Shown: piece after piece, positions 24,059 to 31,918 of the stretch
How the letters are laid out: every line of letters starts with the position of its first letter
How positions within the stretch are numbered: the stretch's first letter is position 1
Virus record (IMG/VR): IMGVR_UViG_3300031963_000308
Span: 1 to 43,204 of that record
DNA: 43,204 bases
Source: a virus
Strand: one strand, 5' to 3'
Made by a program: the position numbers and the translations under genes
The notes under the pieces: generated by a model
Seen by the model: only the letters and a program-made list of their open reading frames with translations
What the model was told of the DNA's origin: nothing
Databases searched by the model: none

Positions 24059-24373
24059 TCAGTAACGGATCGACACAGTTGCGGTGCCGTCTAGCGGCAC
24101 GCCCAGTCGATAGGCGGCGCCAGCGCTGAGATCCAGCGACCCGCAGTCGCAGCGGTCAGTGACTGGCACGGTGAGCAGGCGCCCGCGGTGCTGCACTGTG
24201 ACGCGTGTGCCGCAGGGCAGCCATGGATGCGCGGCGGACACGTCCCAGTGGCGGTAGGTGCCGCCGCACGCCGTTTGGCGCCCGTGATACCAGCCGTCGT
24301 AGACGGTGGCAGTCACCTGCCGGGCTTGAGCAGGCGACAGCAGCAGCAATGCTGCGGCGATGAATGCACGCAT
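24059..24373 (-). CDS. Secreted RlpA-like double-psi beta-barrel protein
   Basis: A 104-aa protein; ATG 24373 gives a signal peptide (MRAFIAAALLLLSPAQA) with a cleavage site near residue 17. The mature part follows the RlpA-like DPBB fold: ATVYDGWYHGRQTACGGTY, SAAHPWLPCGTRVTV, VTDRCDCGSLDLSAGAAYRL, with the DRC...DLS...A..LG pattern. RlpA proteins cut naked glycan in bacterial walls. Four cysteines may form disulphides. In a phage it may help lysis or wall remodelling in the periplasm, but it lies in the leftward metabolic block rather than beside the endolysin. Confidence 0.78.
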   Translation of the reverse strand: MRAFIAAALLLLSPAQARQVTATVYDGWYHGRQTACGGTYRHWDVSAAHPWLPCGTRVTVQHRGRLLTVPVTDRCDCGSLDLSAGAAYRLGVPLDGTATVSIRY

Positions 24374-24512
24374 GATGCTCGGTTTAGTGGTGTGCCGGGC
24401 CAACCGGCGATGCAGCCTTACTCAGGGCGTGTTGGGCTCGTGGTGACGCGTCGTGTGCCCGGTTCCGCAGCGGTTGAGTTTTGCGAGTGGTTCCGCTCCT
24501 CTCGTGCAACCA
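24374..24512. other. Intergenic stretch before RlpA-like gene
   Basis: About 139 bases between the VRR-NUC stop and the RlpA-like start. Apart from the promoter-like element that overlaps its edge (24512-24539), I see no gene, no RNA feature and no strong hairpin. It probably serves as the leader of the RlpA-like transcript. Confidence 0.5.
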
Positions 24513-24539
24513 CTATACACCATCGGCAACCGTGAGCAA
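24512..24539 (-). promoter_or_regulatory. Candidate promoter with shared phage motif
   Basis: On the minus strand: TTGCTC, the spacer ACGGTTGCCGATGGTG, then TATAGT (5 of 6 to the -10 consensus). It overlaps the 3' end of the VRR-NUC gene and would drive the RlpA-like gene, about 140 bases away. The spacer matches that of the 24025 element at 12 of 16 positions, which is not expected by chance in unrelated DNA. Confidence 0.38.
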
Positions 24540-24866
24540 CCGCTCTGCATCACTGACCGACCGCGCTACGCCTGCAATGCCACCAGCCGCCTGGACCGCA
24601 TCTAGCCACTGCTGCTGCTCAGCGCGCAGCCTGCCGGTTGCGGTCTTCACCTCAATGCTGGTGAACACCGCCACAGTGCTGCCGACCATCTCGGGTGTAA
24701 TAGTGAGGCGCTTCCAGCCGATCAGGTCAGCTGAGCCGGGCTGCAAGCCGTAGCTCACGGGCACGCCACGCCGATCGCGCAAGACACCACAGTTATTCCG
24801 AAAAAGTCGCACCGGGCCTTGACTGCAGGCGATGCGGATCTCTTGCTGTATCCGCTGCTCGCTCAC
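24513..24866 (-). CDS. VRR-NUC domain nuclease
   Basis: A 117-aa VRR-NUC nuclease, a small PD-(D/E)XK family that includes Holliday-junction resolvase-like and structure-specific nucleases. The motif is GSADLIGW (Asp47), then FTSIEVKTATG (Glu72, Lys74), and RLRAEQQQWLDAV with AGG after it. GTG at 24866 starts right after the helicase stop, so the two are likely co-translated. Such a nuclease next to a helicase is a common replication/recombination pairing in phages. Confidence 0.9.
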   Translation of the reverse strand: MSEQRIQQEIRIACSQGPVRLFRNNCGVLRDRRGVPVSYGLQPGSADLIGWKRLTITPEMVGSTVAVFTSIEVKTATGRLRAEQQQWLDAVQAAGGIAGVARSVSDAERLLTVADGV

Positions 24867-26225
24867 CTAAATGCCGTGTCGCTTAGCCAACCTAGCCTGA
24901 TAAACCCGCTCAGCCCATCCTCGCTTGTAGCCGCGTTGCTGCGCTAGCTCGCGGAGGGCTTCAAGGTCACGGGCACTGCCTTGCTCACGCTTGCGCTCAC
25001 GTGCAGCCATCTCCACCAACTCACCATCCACCTGCTGCAGCTCACGCCGTTCCTGTGGTGCAAACACATGACCGCATTCGCGGCATACCTGCACGGTGCT
25101 GGCGCTAGTGGCGAAGCACTGCGGGCAGACCTTCACGCTGGGTGCTTGCTCGCGGTCCCTGCGGGCGACCCCATCTAGCGACCAGTCGCGCGGCTCTAGA
25201 TGGTGGCCAAGTCGTAACGTGTTGCCCACGTGGTCGAGGACCACGGCACGCTTACTCGGTTGCGGGCGCAGGCAACGGCCAATCATCTGCAGGTGCAATG
25301 CCACGCTTGCGGTGGGGCGCAGCAGGATGCAGCCACCAACGCTTGGCACGTCTACGCCTTCACCGATTAGCGCGCAACTGGTGAGCACCTTGAGCCTCCC
25401 GGCGCCAAGGTCGCTGAGCAACTGCCGGCGCTGCGCAGTATCCATGCTGCCGTCAATACTTGCAGCGGCGATGCCTGCTGACTGAAAAAGTGCAGCCACT
25501 GCCTCTGCATGTGCCACGGAGCAGCAGAACGCAATCGCCGTTTGCCCTGGCAGATGCTTGCGGTAATGCCCCAAGCAGTCGCCCATGATGGTGCCGACGC
25601 GCTGCTCAGCCTCCTTGGGGTCGAAGTCACCCATGCGCTTGCGCAGGCCGGTTGAGTCAAAGCCAGGCGGTGCCAGCACCTTGGCAGCAGCAAGGAAGCC
25701 TTGATCGGTCAGTTGCTGCGCGGTTGGACCTTCCACCATGCACTGATAGTGCTCGCCTAGGCCGCGGCCATCACTGCGGATCGGTGTGGCGGTGACGCCG
25801 AGCAGTTTGGCTTGGGAGAAGTGCTCGATGACCTTGGCCCATGTGCCGGCGCTGGTGTGGTGTGCCTCATCCACCACCAAGAGCTGGAAGAAATCCCTCG
25901 GCAGCAGATGCAACCTGCGGGCAAGGGTCTGCACGCTGGCAACCTGCACCGCATGGCTTAGGTCCATGCTCTTGCCGGCGCTGATGCGGCCATGCGGTAC
26001 ACCCATGCTGCGTAAGCTGCGGCTTGCTTGGTCAAGTAGTTCCGCTCTGTGAACGAGAATTAAAACCCTGTTGCCTTTGATGCTTGCCTGTTGGGCGATG
26101 TAGCTGAAAATGTAAGTCTTGCCGCCGCCAGTGCTGAGCACAGCAAGAACTGACTTGCGGCCTAACTGATACTGGCCGCGTATCTCGTTGACTAGTTGTT
26201 GCTGATATGGGCGAAGAGCAATCAT
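24867..26225 (-). CDS. DEAH-box superfamily 2 helicase
   Basis: A 452-aa superfamily 2 helicase (start ATG 26225, which overlaps the upstream HNH stop as ATGA). Motif I is STGGGKT (31-37), motif II VVDEAH (117-122), motif III GVTATPIR (143-150) and motif VI QMIGRCLRP (313-321). A zinc finger of four cysteines (367, 370, 381, 384) follows the helicase core, and a basic helical tail ends the protein. The type resembles ERCC3/restriction-subunit-like unwinding or remodelling helicases used in phage replication. Its first 34 codons are duplicated upstream at 26772-26875, on the other side of the HNH gene. Confidence 0.93.
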   Translation of the reverse strand: MIALRPYQQQLVNEIRGQYQLGRKSVLAVLSTGGGKTYIFSYIAQQASIKGNRVLILVHRAELLDQASRSLRSMGVPHGRISAGKSMDLSHAVQVASVQTLARRLHLLPRDFFQLLVVDEAHHTSAGTWAKVIEHFSQAKLLGVTATPIRSDGRGLGEHYQCMVEGPTAQQLTDQGFLAAAKVLAPPGFDSTGLRKRMGDFDPKEAEQRVGTIMGDCLGHYRKHLPGQTAIAFCCSVAHAEAVAALFQSAGIAAASIDGSMDTAQRRQLLSDLGAGRLKVLTSCALIGEGVDVPSVGGCILLRPTASVALHLQMIGRCLRPQPSKRAVVLDHVGNTLRLGHHLEPRDWSLDGVARRDREQAPSVKVCPQCFATSASTVQVCRECGHVFAPQERRELQQVDGELVEMAARERKREQGSARDLEALRELAQQRGYKRGWAERVYQARLAKRHGI

Positions 26226-26737
26226 TGCTTGGCCCACTTGCGAATTGGTGTTGATGCAATGCGCTCCATAGACCAACCAGCGCGGCGTCTGCCGTAAAAG
26301 CGCTGAACGCTAATACCAAACTCTGCCGCCCAATCTTTGGGATACATAGCGCGCCCATTCCACTCAATAGGTTCGGCATCAGGCGCTAAATGCTCTCTAA
26401 TGTGATAGTCTTGCGTCATCACCATCAGGTTTGACGGATCATTGTTGTGCTTGTCGCCATCAATGTGATGGACAATCTCGCCGCGCTCAAGCGGTCGGCC
26501 AATCATCTGCTCAGCCACAACGCGATGCTCGTGGCGACCATGCCGTTTGCGGTAAGTCGTTTTCTTGACGGAATCAAACCGAGCAAGTTGAGCTGCGCGG
26601 TTGCTGGCCCTTCGTTGCTGTTCTGGCGTGATGTAATGCGGATCGCCGTAGCGACGCACTCGTTGGGCGTGCATTCCGCACATGCCATGGCTGTCCACTG
26701 GTTTGTCGCAGCCTTCGATTTTGCAGGTGCCGGCCAT
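26222..26737 (-). CDS. HNH homing endonuclease inserted at helicase
   Basis: A 171-aa HNH nuclease (ATG 26737). A zinc motif lies at the start (Cys5, Cys10, Cys20, His23). The nuclease core is HRVVAEQMIGRPL, then VHHIDGDKHNN (His90, His91, Asp93) and PSNLMVMTQDYH. The C-terminus is a DNA-binding part (WAAEFGISVQRFYGRRRAGW). It lies between a broken helicase N-terminus and the intact helicase, and the upstream fragment is fused in frame to it, so a 217-aa fusion from ATG 26875 is also possible. Homing HNH genes insert next to conserved codons of essential genes, and Walker A is such a site. Confidence 0.85.
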   Translation of the reverse strand: MAGTCKIEGCDKPVDSHGMCGMHAQRVRRYGDPHYITPEQQRRASNRAAQLARFDSVKKTTYRKRHGRHEHRVVAEQMIGRPLERGEIVHHIDGDKHNNDPSNLMVMTQDYHIREHLAPDAEPIEWNGRAMYPKDWAAEFGISVQRFYGRRRAGWSMERIASTPIRKWAKQ

Positions 26738-26771
26738 CGTCCAACAGTTGCGGGCAACTAAATCATAAGGG

Positions 26772-26875
26772 TTGCCGCCGCCGGTGGGCAGCACCGCTAG
26801 GACCGACTTATGCCCTAGCTGGTACTGCAGGCGGATATCGGTGATCAGTTGCTGCTGATAGGGGCGGAGCTGCAT
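26772..26875 (-). pseudogene. Truncated helicase N-terminus (disrupted copy)
   Basis: From ATG 26875 the codons read MQLRPYQQQLITDIRLQ and on to LAVLPTGGG, the same as the first 34 residues of the helicase at 26225 with 7 differences. Nucleotide identity is about 74%, with most changes at third positions. After GGCGGCGGCAA the similarity stops and the HNH-side sequence begins. The ATG is coupled to the methyltransferase-fusion stop (TGATG), so this copy sits at the original operon position. It is a non-functional helicase piece or the leader of the HNH fusion. Confidence 0.8.
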
Positions 26876-29133
26876 CACACCAGCACCCCTTGACGGTTGC
26901 TGGCAACCTCAGTCAGGTTCTTCACTGCACAGTTGAAATACGACGGCTTCAGCTCAAACCCGACAAACTGGCGCCCGGCTTGGATGCTGCAGTAGCCCTC
27001 GCTGCCGATACCAGCGAATGGGCTGAGCACCACGTCGCGGGGGTTGCTCCATAGCTGCAGGCCGCGGCGGATCACCTCCAGCTGCAGCGGGCAGATGTGG
27101 CGCTCATCCTCATTGGCGCGTGCGCTGCGGTATTGGAGCGTGTCCGATGGGTTGATGTCCATCCATACGGGGCTGGCGTACCGCTGCCAGATGTTGATCG
27201 AGTCCTTGATCGGATCCTTGGTCTTAGCTGGTGGATTCTCACCGGCAAACTCCGTGAACGGGCCAGCCACTGGCTCTGGATTGTCGCCCAGCTTGCGCAC
27301 GGTCACCAGGTAGTCAGGGATGCCCTGGCGGCTGAGCGCAGAGTCCTTGCGCACTTGCTTGTGAAGCAACCCGATCGCTTTGGTGCGTTGCATGGCGGTC
27401 ACCGGATCCTTCCAGATGCACACCTCGCTATGGAACACGAAACCAGCAGCCTGGAAGATGCGCAGCATGTCGCCGCGAAAGTCCTTCACGCCGATGAAAC
27501 CATCGCGCTCCTTGCTGCTGGGCAGATTCATGCAATGGAAGCTGATCAACCTGCCTGGCATCATCACGCGGTGCAACTCGCTGGCAAGGAAGCCGAAGTG
27601 ATCAAAGAACTCCTGTTCAGTGCGGCTGTTGCCCATGTCTCGGTCGCTGTTGCTGTAGGTGTAAAGCGACGCAAATGGCGGGCTGAAGATGCTGTAGTGG
27701 ATGGAGTTGTCATCTAGCTGCTTGATGCTCTCCACGCAGTCACCCATGTACATGTCCCAGCCGTCGCCGGACTTGTGCTCAGTGACATGCGGCGCCACTT
27801 GGCGCTGGATCTTTTTGAGTTGTTCCATGGTTTGTTGCTTCATGATTTCAACCATTGATTGAGCCATCTGGATGCTGTCCGCTTCCTTGCGGCGGATGTT
27901 GTCGATCACGCGGCCTTCTGCCACGTCGTAGATGATGTGCGCATTAACCGGTTGCTCTTGCCCGAAGCGCCAGCAGCGGCGGATGGCTTGATAGAACGCC
28001 TCATAGCTGTGTGACAGGCCGACGAATGCGACGTTGTGGCACCGCTGGAAATTAAGCCCAAAGCCAAAGATGCTGGGCTTGCTGACTAGGACGCGGATCT
28101 TGCCATCTTGAAAGTCGATAGCAGCCTGCCGCTTGTGGTCGTCGGTGTCAGATCCTGACACATCAACCGCGCCATCAATCGCAGCAGTCAGCGCTTTACT
28201 CTCATCATTGAGATCACACCACACCAGCCATTGCTCGGTGTTGCTGTTGGCAAGCTTGGCAGCAGCGGCCACGCGAAGGGTGAGCGATGCCTTGCGCACC
28301 TTGCGTTGGTCGTTGAGCGTACGGGCCTCCATGGCAAACAGCGCCATCTGGCCGTCATCACCTGCTGTTGCCTCGCGCGGCGTCTCCACCGTGCAGTCTT
28401 GGATCCGCAGCGCTGGCAGCACGAAGCTGCCGTCCTCATAGCCAAGGTCTGATGGCTTGCGGATAGTGACTGCCCAACTGCACACCCACTCCCAGAACTT
28501 GTCCCGCGCGTGACCTTTGAGCCGCCACTTGGCAGTGTCGCCGCCGTCATGCACGAAGAACATGGCCAGCATCTCGGTGCGGGTCATGACGCCGATGAAC
28601 TCAGCATGGTTGCCAAGCTCCATGTGGTCGTTCGGTGCTGGTGTTGCCGAGCAGGCCAGTCGGTATGGCGTCAGCGCGAACGATTCAATGATCTGGTTGC
28701 GGATCTTGCCGGTGTACGCCTTGAGGATGCTTGATTCATCTAGGACCACGCCTTGGAAGCTGCCGGGATTGAAGTGGCTCAGCTTCTCGTAGTTGGTCAC
28801 CGTGATGCCGGGCTGCACGTCGGCTTGCGTGGCAGCAAATGCGCATGGGATGCCGAACTTGGCACCCTCGCGCACGGTTTGATGCGCCACGGCAAGCGGC
28901 GCCAGCACCAGCACGTTGCCGCCGGTCTCTTGGTGCACCTGATGCGCCCACTCGAGCTGCATGGCGGTTTTGCCCATGCCGCAGTCGGCCCAGATGCAGA
29001 ACTTGCCGACACGGCAAGCCATGGTCACGATGTCCCGCTGAAACGGGAACAACGGCGCGGTGAACTGCTGCGGGTCAAAGCCGGCAACAGGTGCTGCAGT
29101 GGATTTGGAGGCTAGGAAGTCTTGGTAGGTCAT
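26875..29133 (-). CDS. SNF2-type helicase-DNA methyltransferase fusion
   Basis: A 752-aa fusion. Residues about 25-440 form a superfamily 2/SNF2-like helicase: CGMGKT (51-56), LDES (131-134), SATP (162-165) and RRCWRFGQEQPV (385-396). Residues about 455-745 form a class-beta DNA methyltransferase: SPPF catalytic motif at 484-487 and the AdoMet-binding motif SPFAGIGSEG at 704-713, in the permuted beta-class order. SPPF fits N4-cytosine or N6-adenine modification. It may methylate phage DNA against host restriction while the helicase part moves along it. No partner restriction nuclease is seen. Confidence 0.92.
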   Translation of the reverse strand: MTYQDFLASKSTAAPVAGFDPQQFTAPLFPFQRDIVTMACRVGKFCIWADCGMGKTAMQLEWAHQVHQETGGNVLVLAPLAVAHQTVREGAKFGIPCAFAATQADVQPGITVTNYEKLSHFNPGSFQGVVLDESSILKAYTGKIRNQIIESFALTPYRLACSATPAPNDHMELGNHAEFIGVMTRTEMLAMFFVHDGGDTAKWRLKGHARDKFWEWVCSWAVTIRKPSDLGYEDGSFVLPALRIQDCTVETPREATAGDDGQMALFAMEARTLNDQRKVRKASLTLRVAAAAKLANSNTEQWLVWCDLNDESKALTAAIDGAVDVSGSDTDDHKRQAAIDFQDGKIRVLVSKPSIFGFGLNFQRCHNVAFVGLSHSYEAFYQAIRRCWRFGQEQPVNAHIIYDVAEGRVIDNIRRKEADSIQMAQSMVEIMKQQTMEQLKKIQRQVAPHVTEHKSGDGWDMYMGDCVESIKQLDDNSIHYSIFSPPFASLYTYSNSDRDMGNSRTEQEFFDHFGFLASELHRVMMPGRLISFHCMNLPSSKERDGFIGVKDFRGDMLRIFQAAGFVFHSEVCIWKDPVTAMQRTKAIGLLHKQVRKDSALSRQGIPDYLVTVRKLGDNPEPVAGPFTEFAGENPPAKTKDPIKDSINIWQRYASPVWMDINPSDTLQYRSARANEDERHICPLQLEVIRRGLQLWSNPRDVVLSPFAGIGSEGYCSIQAGRQFVGFELKPSYFNCAVKNLTEVASNRQGVLV

Positions 29134-29327
29134 TTGGCAACGGCAATCTTGTCGTGGCGCTCAAGCACAAGCCTTGCGGCTTCAATCAAGACAAAAGAGT
29201 CGTCGATGCCAATGGATTTCAGGCCAATTTGCACATTTTCAAAAGTGTCGATCACGTCAATCAAAGGATCGCGCCATTCAGGCGACACAAGCTCAAGCCG
29301 TTTATCAAAGGCCGTGATGGCGTCCAT
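29130..29327 (-). CDS. Small acidic protein at start of leftward operon
   Basis: A 65-aa protein. ATG 29327 is preferred over upstream TTG because of a GGAG ribosome site 5 bases before it (TGGAGTCACATG). It is helical and acidic (DKRLELVSPEWRDPLIDVID, then SIGIDDSFVLIEAARLVLER). It is the first gene of the leftward block and overlaps the helicase-methyltransferase gene by 4 bases. No family recognised. Confidence 0.65.
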   Translation of the reverse strand: MDAITAFDKRLELVSPEWRDPLIDVIDTFENVQIGLKSIGIDDSFVLIEAARLVLERHDKIAVAK

Positions 29328-29396
29328 GTGACTCCATGGGGTACCTTGCAACTCTAGCAGCTCCCACTAGACTGCGCAAGACTTCCGCTAGAAACC
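29328..29396. promoter_or_regulatory. Divergent control region between the two gene blocks
   Basis: About 69 bases separate the leftward and rightward operons, so both promoters must lie here or overlap the first genes. Rightward: TTGCAA (29346-29351), 16-base spacer, TAGACT (29368-29373). Leftward (minus strand): TTGCGC, 17-base spacer, TAGAGT. Each matches the consensus only moderately. A ribbon-helix-helix gene starts at once downstream and could regulate both sides. Confidence 0.45.
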
Positions 29397-29549
29397 GTGG
29401 CATTGTCCCATCCGTTATCGGTTCAGTTCACCCCAGAGCAGATGGCTTGGCTGGATCGTCGGCGCATAGCCGGCATATCCCGCAGCACGGTGCTCAGGCT
29501 GGTGGTTGAGGAGGCAATGCGCCGCGAGCAGGAGCCGCAGCGCAAGTGA
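29397..29549 (+). CDS. Ribbon-helix-helix DNA-binding protein
   Basis: A 50-aa protein from GTG 29397 (no nearer ATG). A beta strand (PLSVQFTPEQMAWL) and two helices (LDRRRIAGISRSTVLRLVVE, EEAMRREQEPQ) match the CopG/Arc ribbon-helix-helix pattern. Dimers of this fold bind short palindromes or repeats. It is the first gene of the rightward block, beside the divergent control region, so autoregulation is likely. Its stop overlaps the start of the primase gene (GTGA). Confidence 0.75.
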   Translation: MALSHPLSVQFTPEQMAWLDRRRIAGISRSTVLRLVVEEAMRREQEPQRK

Positions 29550-31918
29550 AAGAGATCGACTTTTCAGAAGCCCGTCGGTTCATTGCCCTGCTTGGCAAAC
29601 CGGCGGGCACCATCCGCTTGCGTGCTTTTTTGCACCGGCTGCACCCAGAGAAGCCCAACGACAAAGGCCGCAAAGGTGGCGCCAGCAAGCCATTGATCAA
29701 GCAGTGGCAGGCTGAAGGGCGCGGCGTTTATGTGGTCGTCAACGATGGCGGTGACACCAACGCTGAAATCACAGCCTGCCGTGCCTTCTTCGCTGAATGG
29801 GACGATCGCTCGCGCGAGTGGCAACTCACCGCATGGCAAGAGCTAGGGCTGCCGGAGCCTACCTTCCAAATCAATACCGGCGGTAAATCCATCCACAGCT
29901 ATTGGGTGCTAGCAGACCCGATCACACCTGCGCATTGGGAGTTGGTGCAGGGGCGGTTGCTGGATTACTGCGATGCAGACCGCAGCATCAAGAACTCATC
30001 CCGCGTCATGCGGCTACCCGGCAGCTACTACGCCGAAGCTGATGGCAGCCTTGGTGAGATGTGCCGCATGGTCACCAGCGCAGGCCATCGCTACAGCGTT
30101 GCTGATATTGAAGCGGTGCTGCCCAATGAGGTTTACTACCAGCACGAAAAACCCGCGGAGCGTTACATCGAGCCTGCCGAGCGGGGCATCGACGAAATCC
30201 GTGAAGCCCTAGCCGCTATACCGCCTCGCGTACCAGGGTCCGGCACCTATCACATCTACCGCAATATCTTTTGGGGTCTGATTCAAGCTTGCGGTAGCGC
30301 TGATCTAGCCATTGATCTGATGCAACAGCACAGCCCGCAATGGCAAGGGCTGCAGCAGATCGCCGCATCAGGTGGTGATCGCATCAGCGCCGGCACGTTC
30401 TGGTACTGGGCGCGGCATCACGGATGGCGTCCAGCAACGCCTATGCCGCGCTCACGCCAGCAGCCAACTCAGCCTGCTGCTGATGGCGAAGCGGTCAATC
30501 TGCAGCTCTACGACAAGACCGGCACCGAATGGCTGGAGCTTGCCGTAGAGCATGTCTTCTGCCATCCACAGGAGCGTTGGATTTGCGTGGATGGCGTTCT
30601 CCACCTATGGAATGGCACGCACTACCAAGCCAAGCCCGATGAAGAGCTAGCACCCAAGCTTGCAGCGTTTCTATCCATGCTGCACGTCATTAACCAGCAA
30701 GGTGCCACCACTTACCCATGGCGCAGGCCCCGATACGTGGATGAAGCGCTGCAATGGATGCGCCGGCTACTGAAGCCGGTTGAGGTCAACCCAGCTAATG
30801 CCATCAACTGCCGCAATGGCGTCGTGTCGTGGTCATGGTCTGGCCGCAATCTGGATCTGACTTTTGCACCGCATGATCCAGCGGTTGCCTTCACCTACGT
30901 CACTGCCTACGACTATGACCCAGAAGCCAATGCCCAGCACCTATGGCGGCTGCTTGAAGCCGTAGAGCCTGGCGACCGCGACACGCTGCAACGCATCCTC
31001 GGCAGCGGACTTGACCTCATCAAATACCGCGCCACACGTGGCAGACCGCGTGCTGTCCTGATGATCGGTGAGGGCAGCAACGGCAAAGACACCATCCGCA
31101 CGGCACTGCGCGACACCCTCGGCAGTCGTAATTTCACCAGCTGCACGCTAGCCGACTTCCGCCAATACGACCAAGGACGCAAGTTTCCTATTGCGCCATT
31201 GCGTGGTGCATCAGTGAACTGGTCAAGTGAAAACTCGCAGTTTGTCAGTATTGACAACCTGCAATCATTAAAAGCTGCCATTAGCGGCGAGGAGCTGTCA
31301 TATGAGCTGAAGGGCGTACAGGAATCTCAGTTTGTTCCGTCGTCTTTGTTTGTGTTCAACCTCAACAAAGACCCGTCGCTGACTGGTGAGCAGGCTGCCA
31401 TCGAAACGCGGTTTCACGTGTTCAAATTCCGCAAGACCTTCATGGCGACGCCTACAGAACCGAACCACTTACAAGCTGATCCCAAGCTGAAGGATGACCC
31501 TGATTTCATCCAGCAGCAGATATGTCCTGCATTCCTGAATTGGCTGCTGGAAGGTATGTCCCTCAGCATTGCAGATGGCATTGATTACACAACCGGAAGC
31601 CAAGCAATGCAGGACGTACGTAGAGCTAGCTGCCACCTATGGGACTTCTGTGACTCTATCGGACTGACCTACCAAGAAGGCTCTCAGGTATCAACAAAGC
31701 GGGTATGGGATGCGCTGCAAGAGTGGTATCGAGAGGAGGGTTATTTGGACGACAAAGGTAGGTGGTTGATGGATCCGCCAAGTGATCGCACGGTCAAGGC
31801 GCCCAGGCTTCTGGTGCTGGCATTGCGGCAGATCTTCCCAAAACTTGCGTCCGACAGAGGCTCGGGTAAGACCCGTGAGCGTCTCATCTCGGGTCTGAAG
31901 CTGGACTTGTGGTCGTGA
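29546..31918 (+). CDS. Primase-helicase (AEP primase + D5/SF3 helicase)
   Basis: A 790-aa bifunctional replication protein with GTG start. Residues about 60-200 form an archaeo-eukaryotic primase domain: FFAEWDDRS (Glu84, Asp86/87), GGKSIHSYW (His117), and DADRSIKNSSRVMRLPG (143-159). Residues about 320-470 are D5_N-like. Residues about 500-640 form the SF3 helicase: Walker A GEGSNGKDT (508-516) and downstream VNWSSEN. It would unwind and prime phage DNA. It lies just left of the repeat cluster, whose first iteron falls inside its 3' end, so it is the likely initiator. Confidence 0.92.
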   Translation: MKEIDFSEARRFIALLGKPAGTIRLRAFLHRLHPEKPNDKGRKGGASKPLIKQWQAEGRGVYVVVNDGGDTNAEITACRAFFAEWDDRSREWQLTAWQELGLPEPTFQINTGGKSIHSYWVLADPITPAHWELVQGRLLDYCDADRSIKNSSRVMRLPGSYYAEADGSLGEMCRMVTSAGHRYSVADIEAVLPNEVYYQHEKPAERYIEPAERGIDEIREALAAIPPRVPGSGTYHIYRNIFWGLIQACGSADLAIDLMQQHSPQWQGLQQIAASGGDRISAGTFWYWARHHGWRPATPMPRSRQQPTQPAADGEAVNLQLYDKTGTEWLELAVEHVFCHPQERWICVDGVLHLWNGTHYQAKPDEELAPKLAAFLSMLHVINQQGATTYPWRRPRYVDEALQWMRRLLKPVEVNPANAINCRNGVVSWSWSGRNLDLTFAPHDPAVAFTYVTAYDYDPEANAQHLWRLLEAVEPGDRDTLQRILGSGLDLIKYRATRGRPRAVLMIGEGSNGKDTIRTALRDTLGSRNFTSCTLADFRQYDQGRKFPIAPLRGASVNWSSENSQFVSIDNLQSLKAAISGEELSYELKGVQESQFVPSSLFVFNLNKDPSLTGEQAAIETRFHVFKFRKTFMATPTEPNHLQADPKLKDDPDFIQQQICPAFLNWLLEGMSLSIADGIDYTTGSQAMQDVRRASCHLWDFCDSIGLTYQEGSQVSTKRVWDALQEWYREEGYLDDKGRWLMDPPSDRTVKAPRLLVLALRQIFPKLASDRGSGKTRERLISGLKLDLWS

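Noticed and set aside
27097-27717. 206-codon frame on the plus strand
   Set aside because: It lies wholly antisense to the helicase-methyltransferase fusion, whose motifs are intact; it shows shadow-frame composition.
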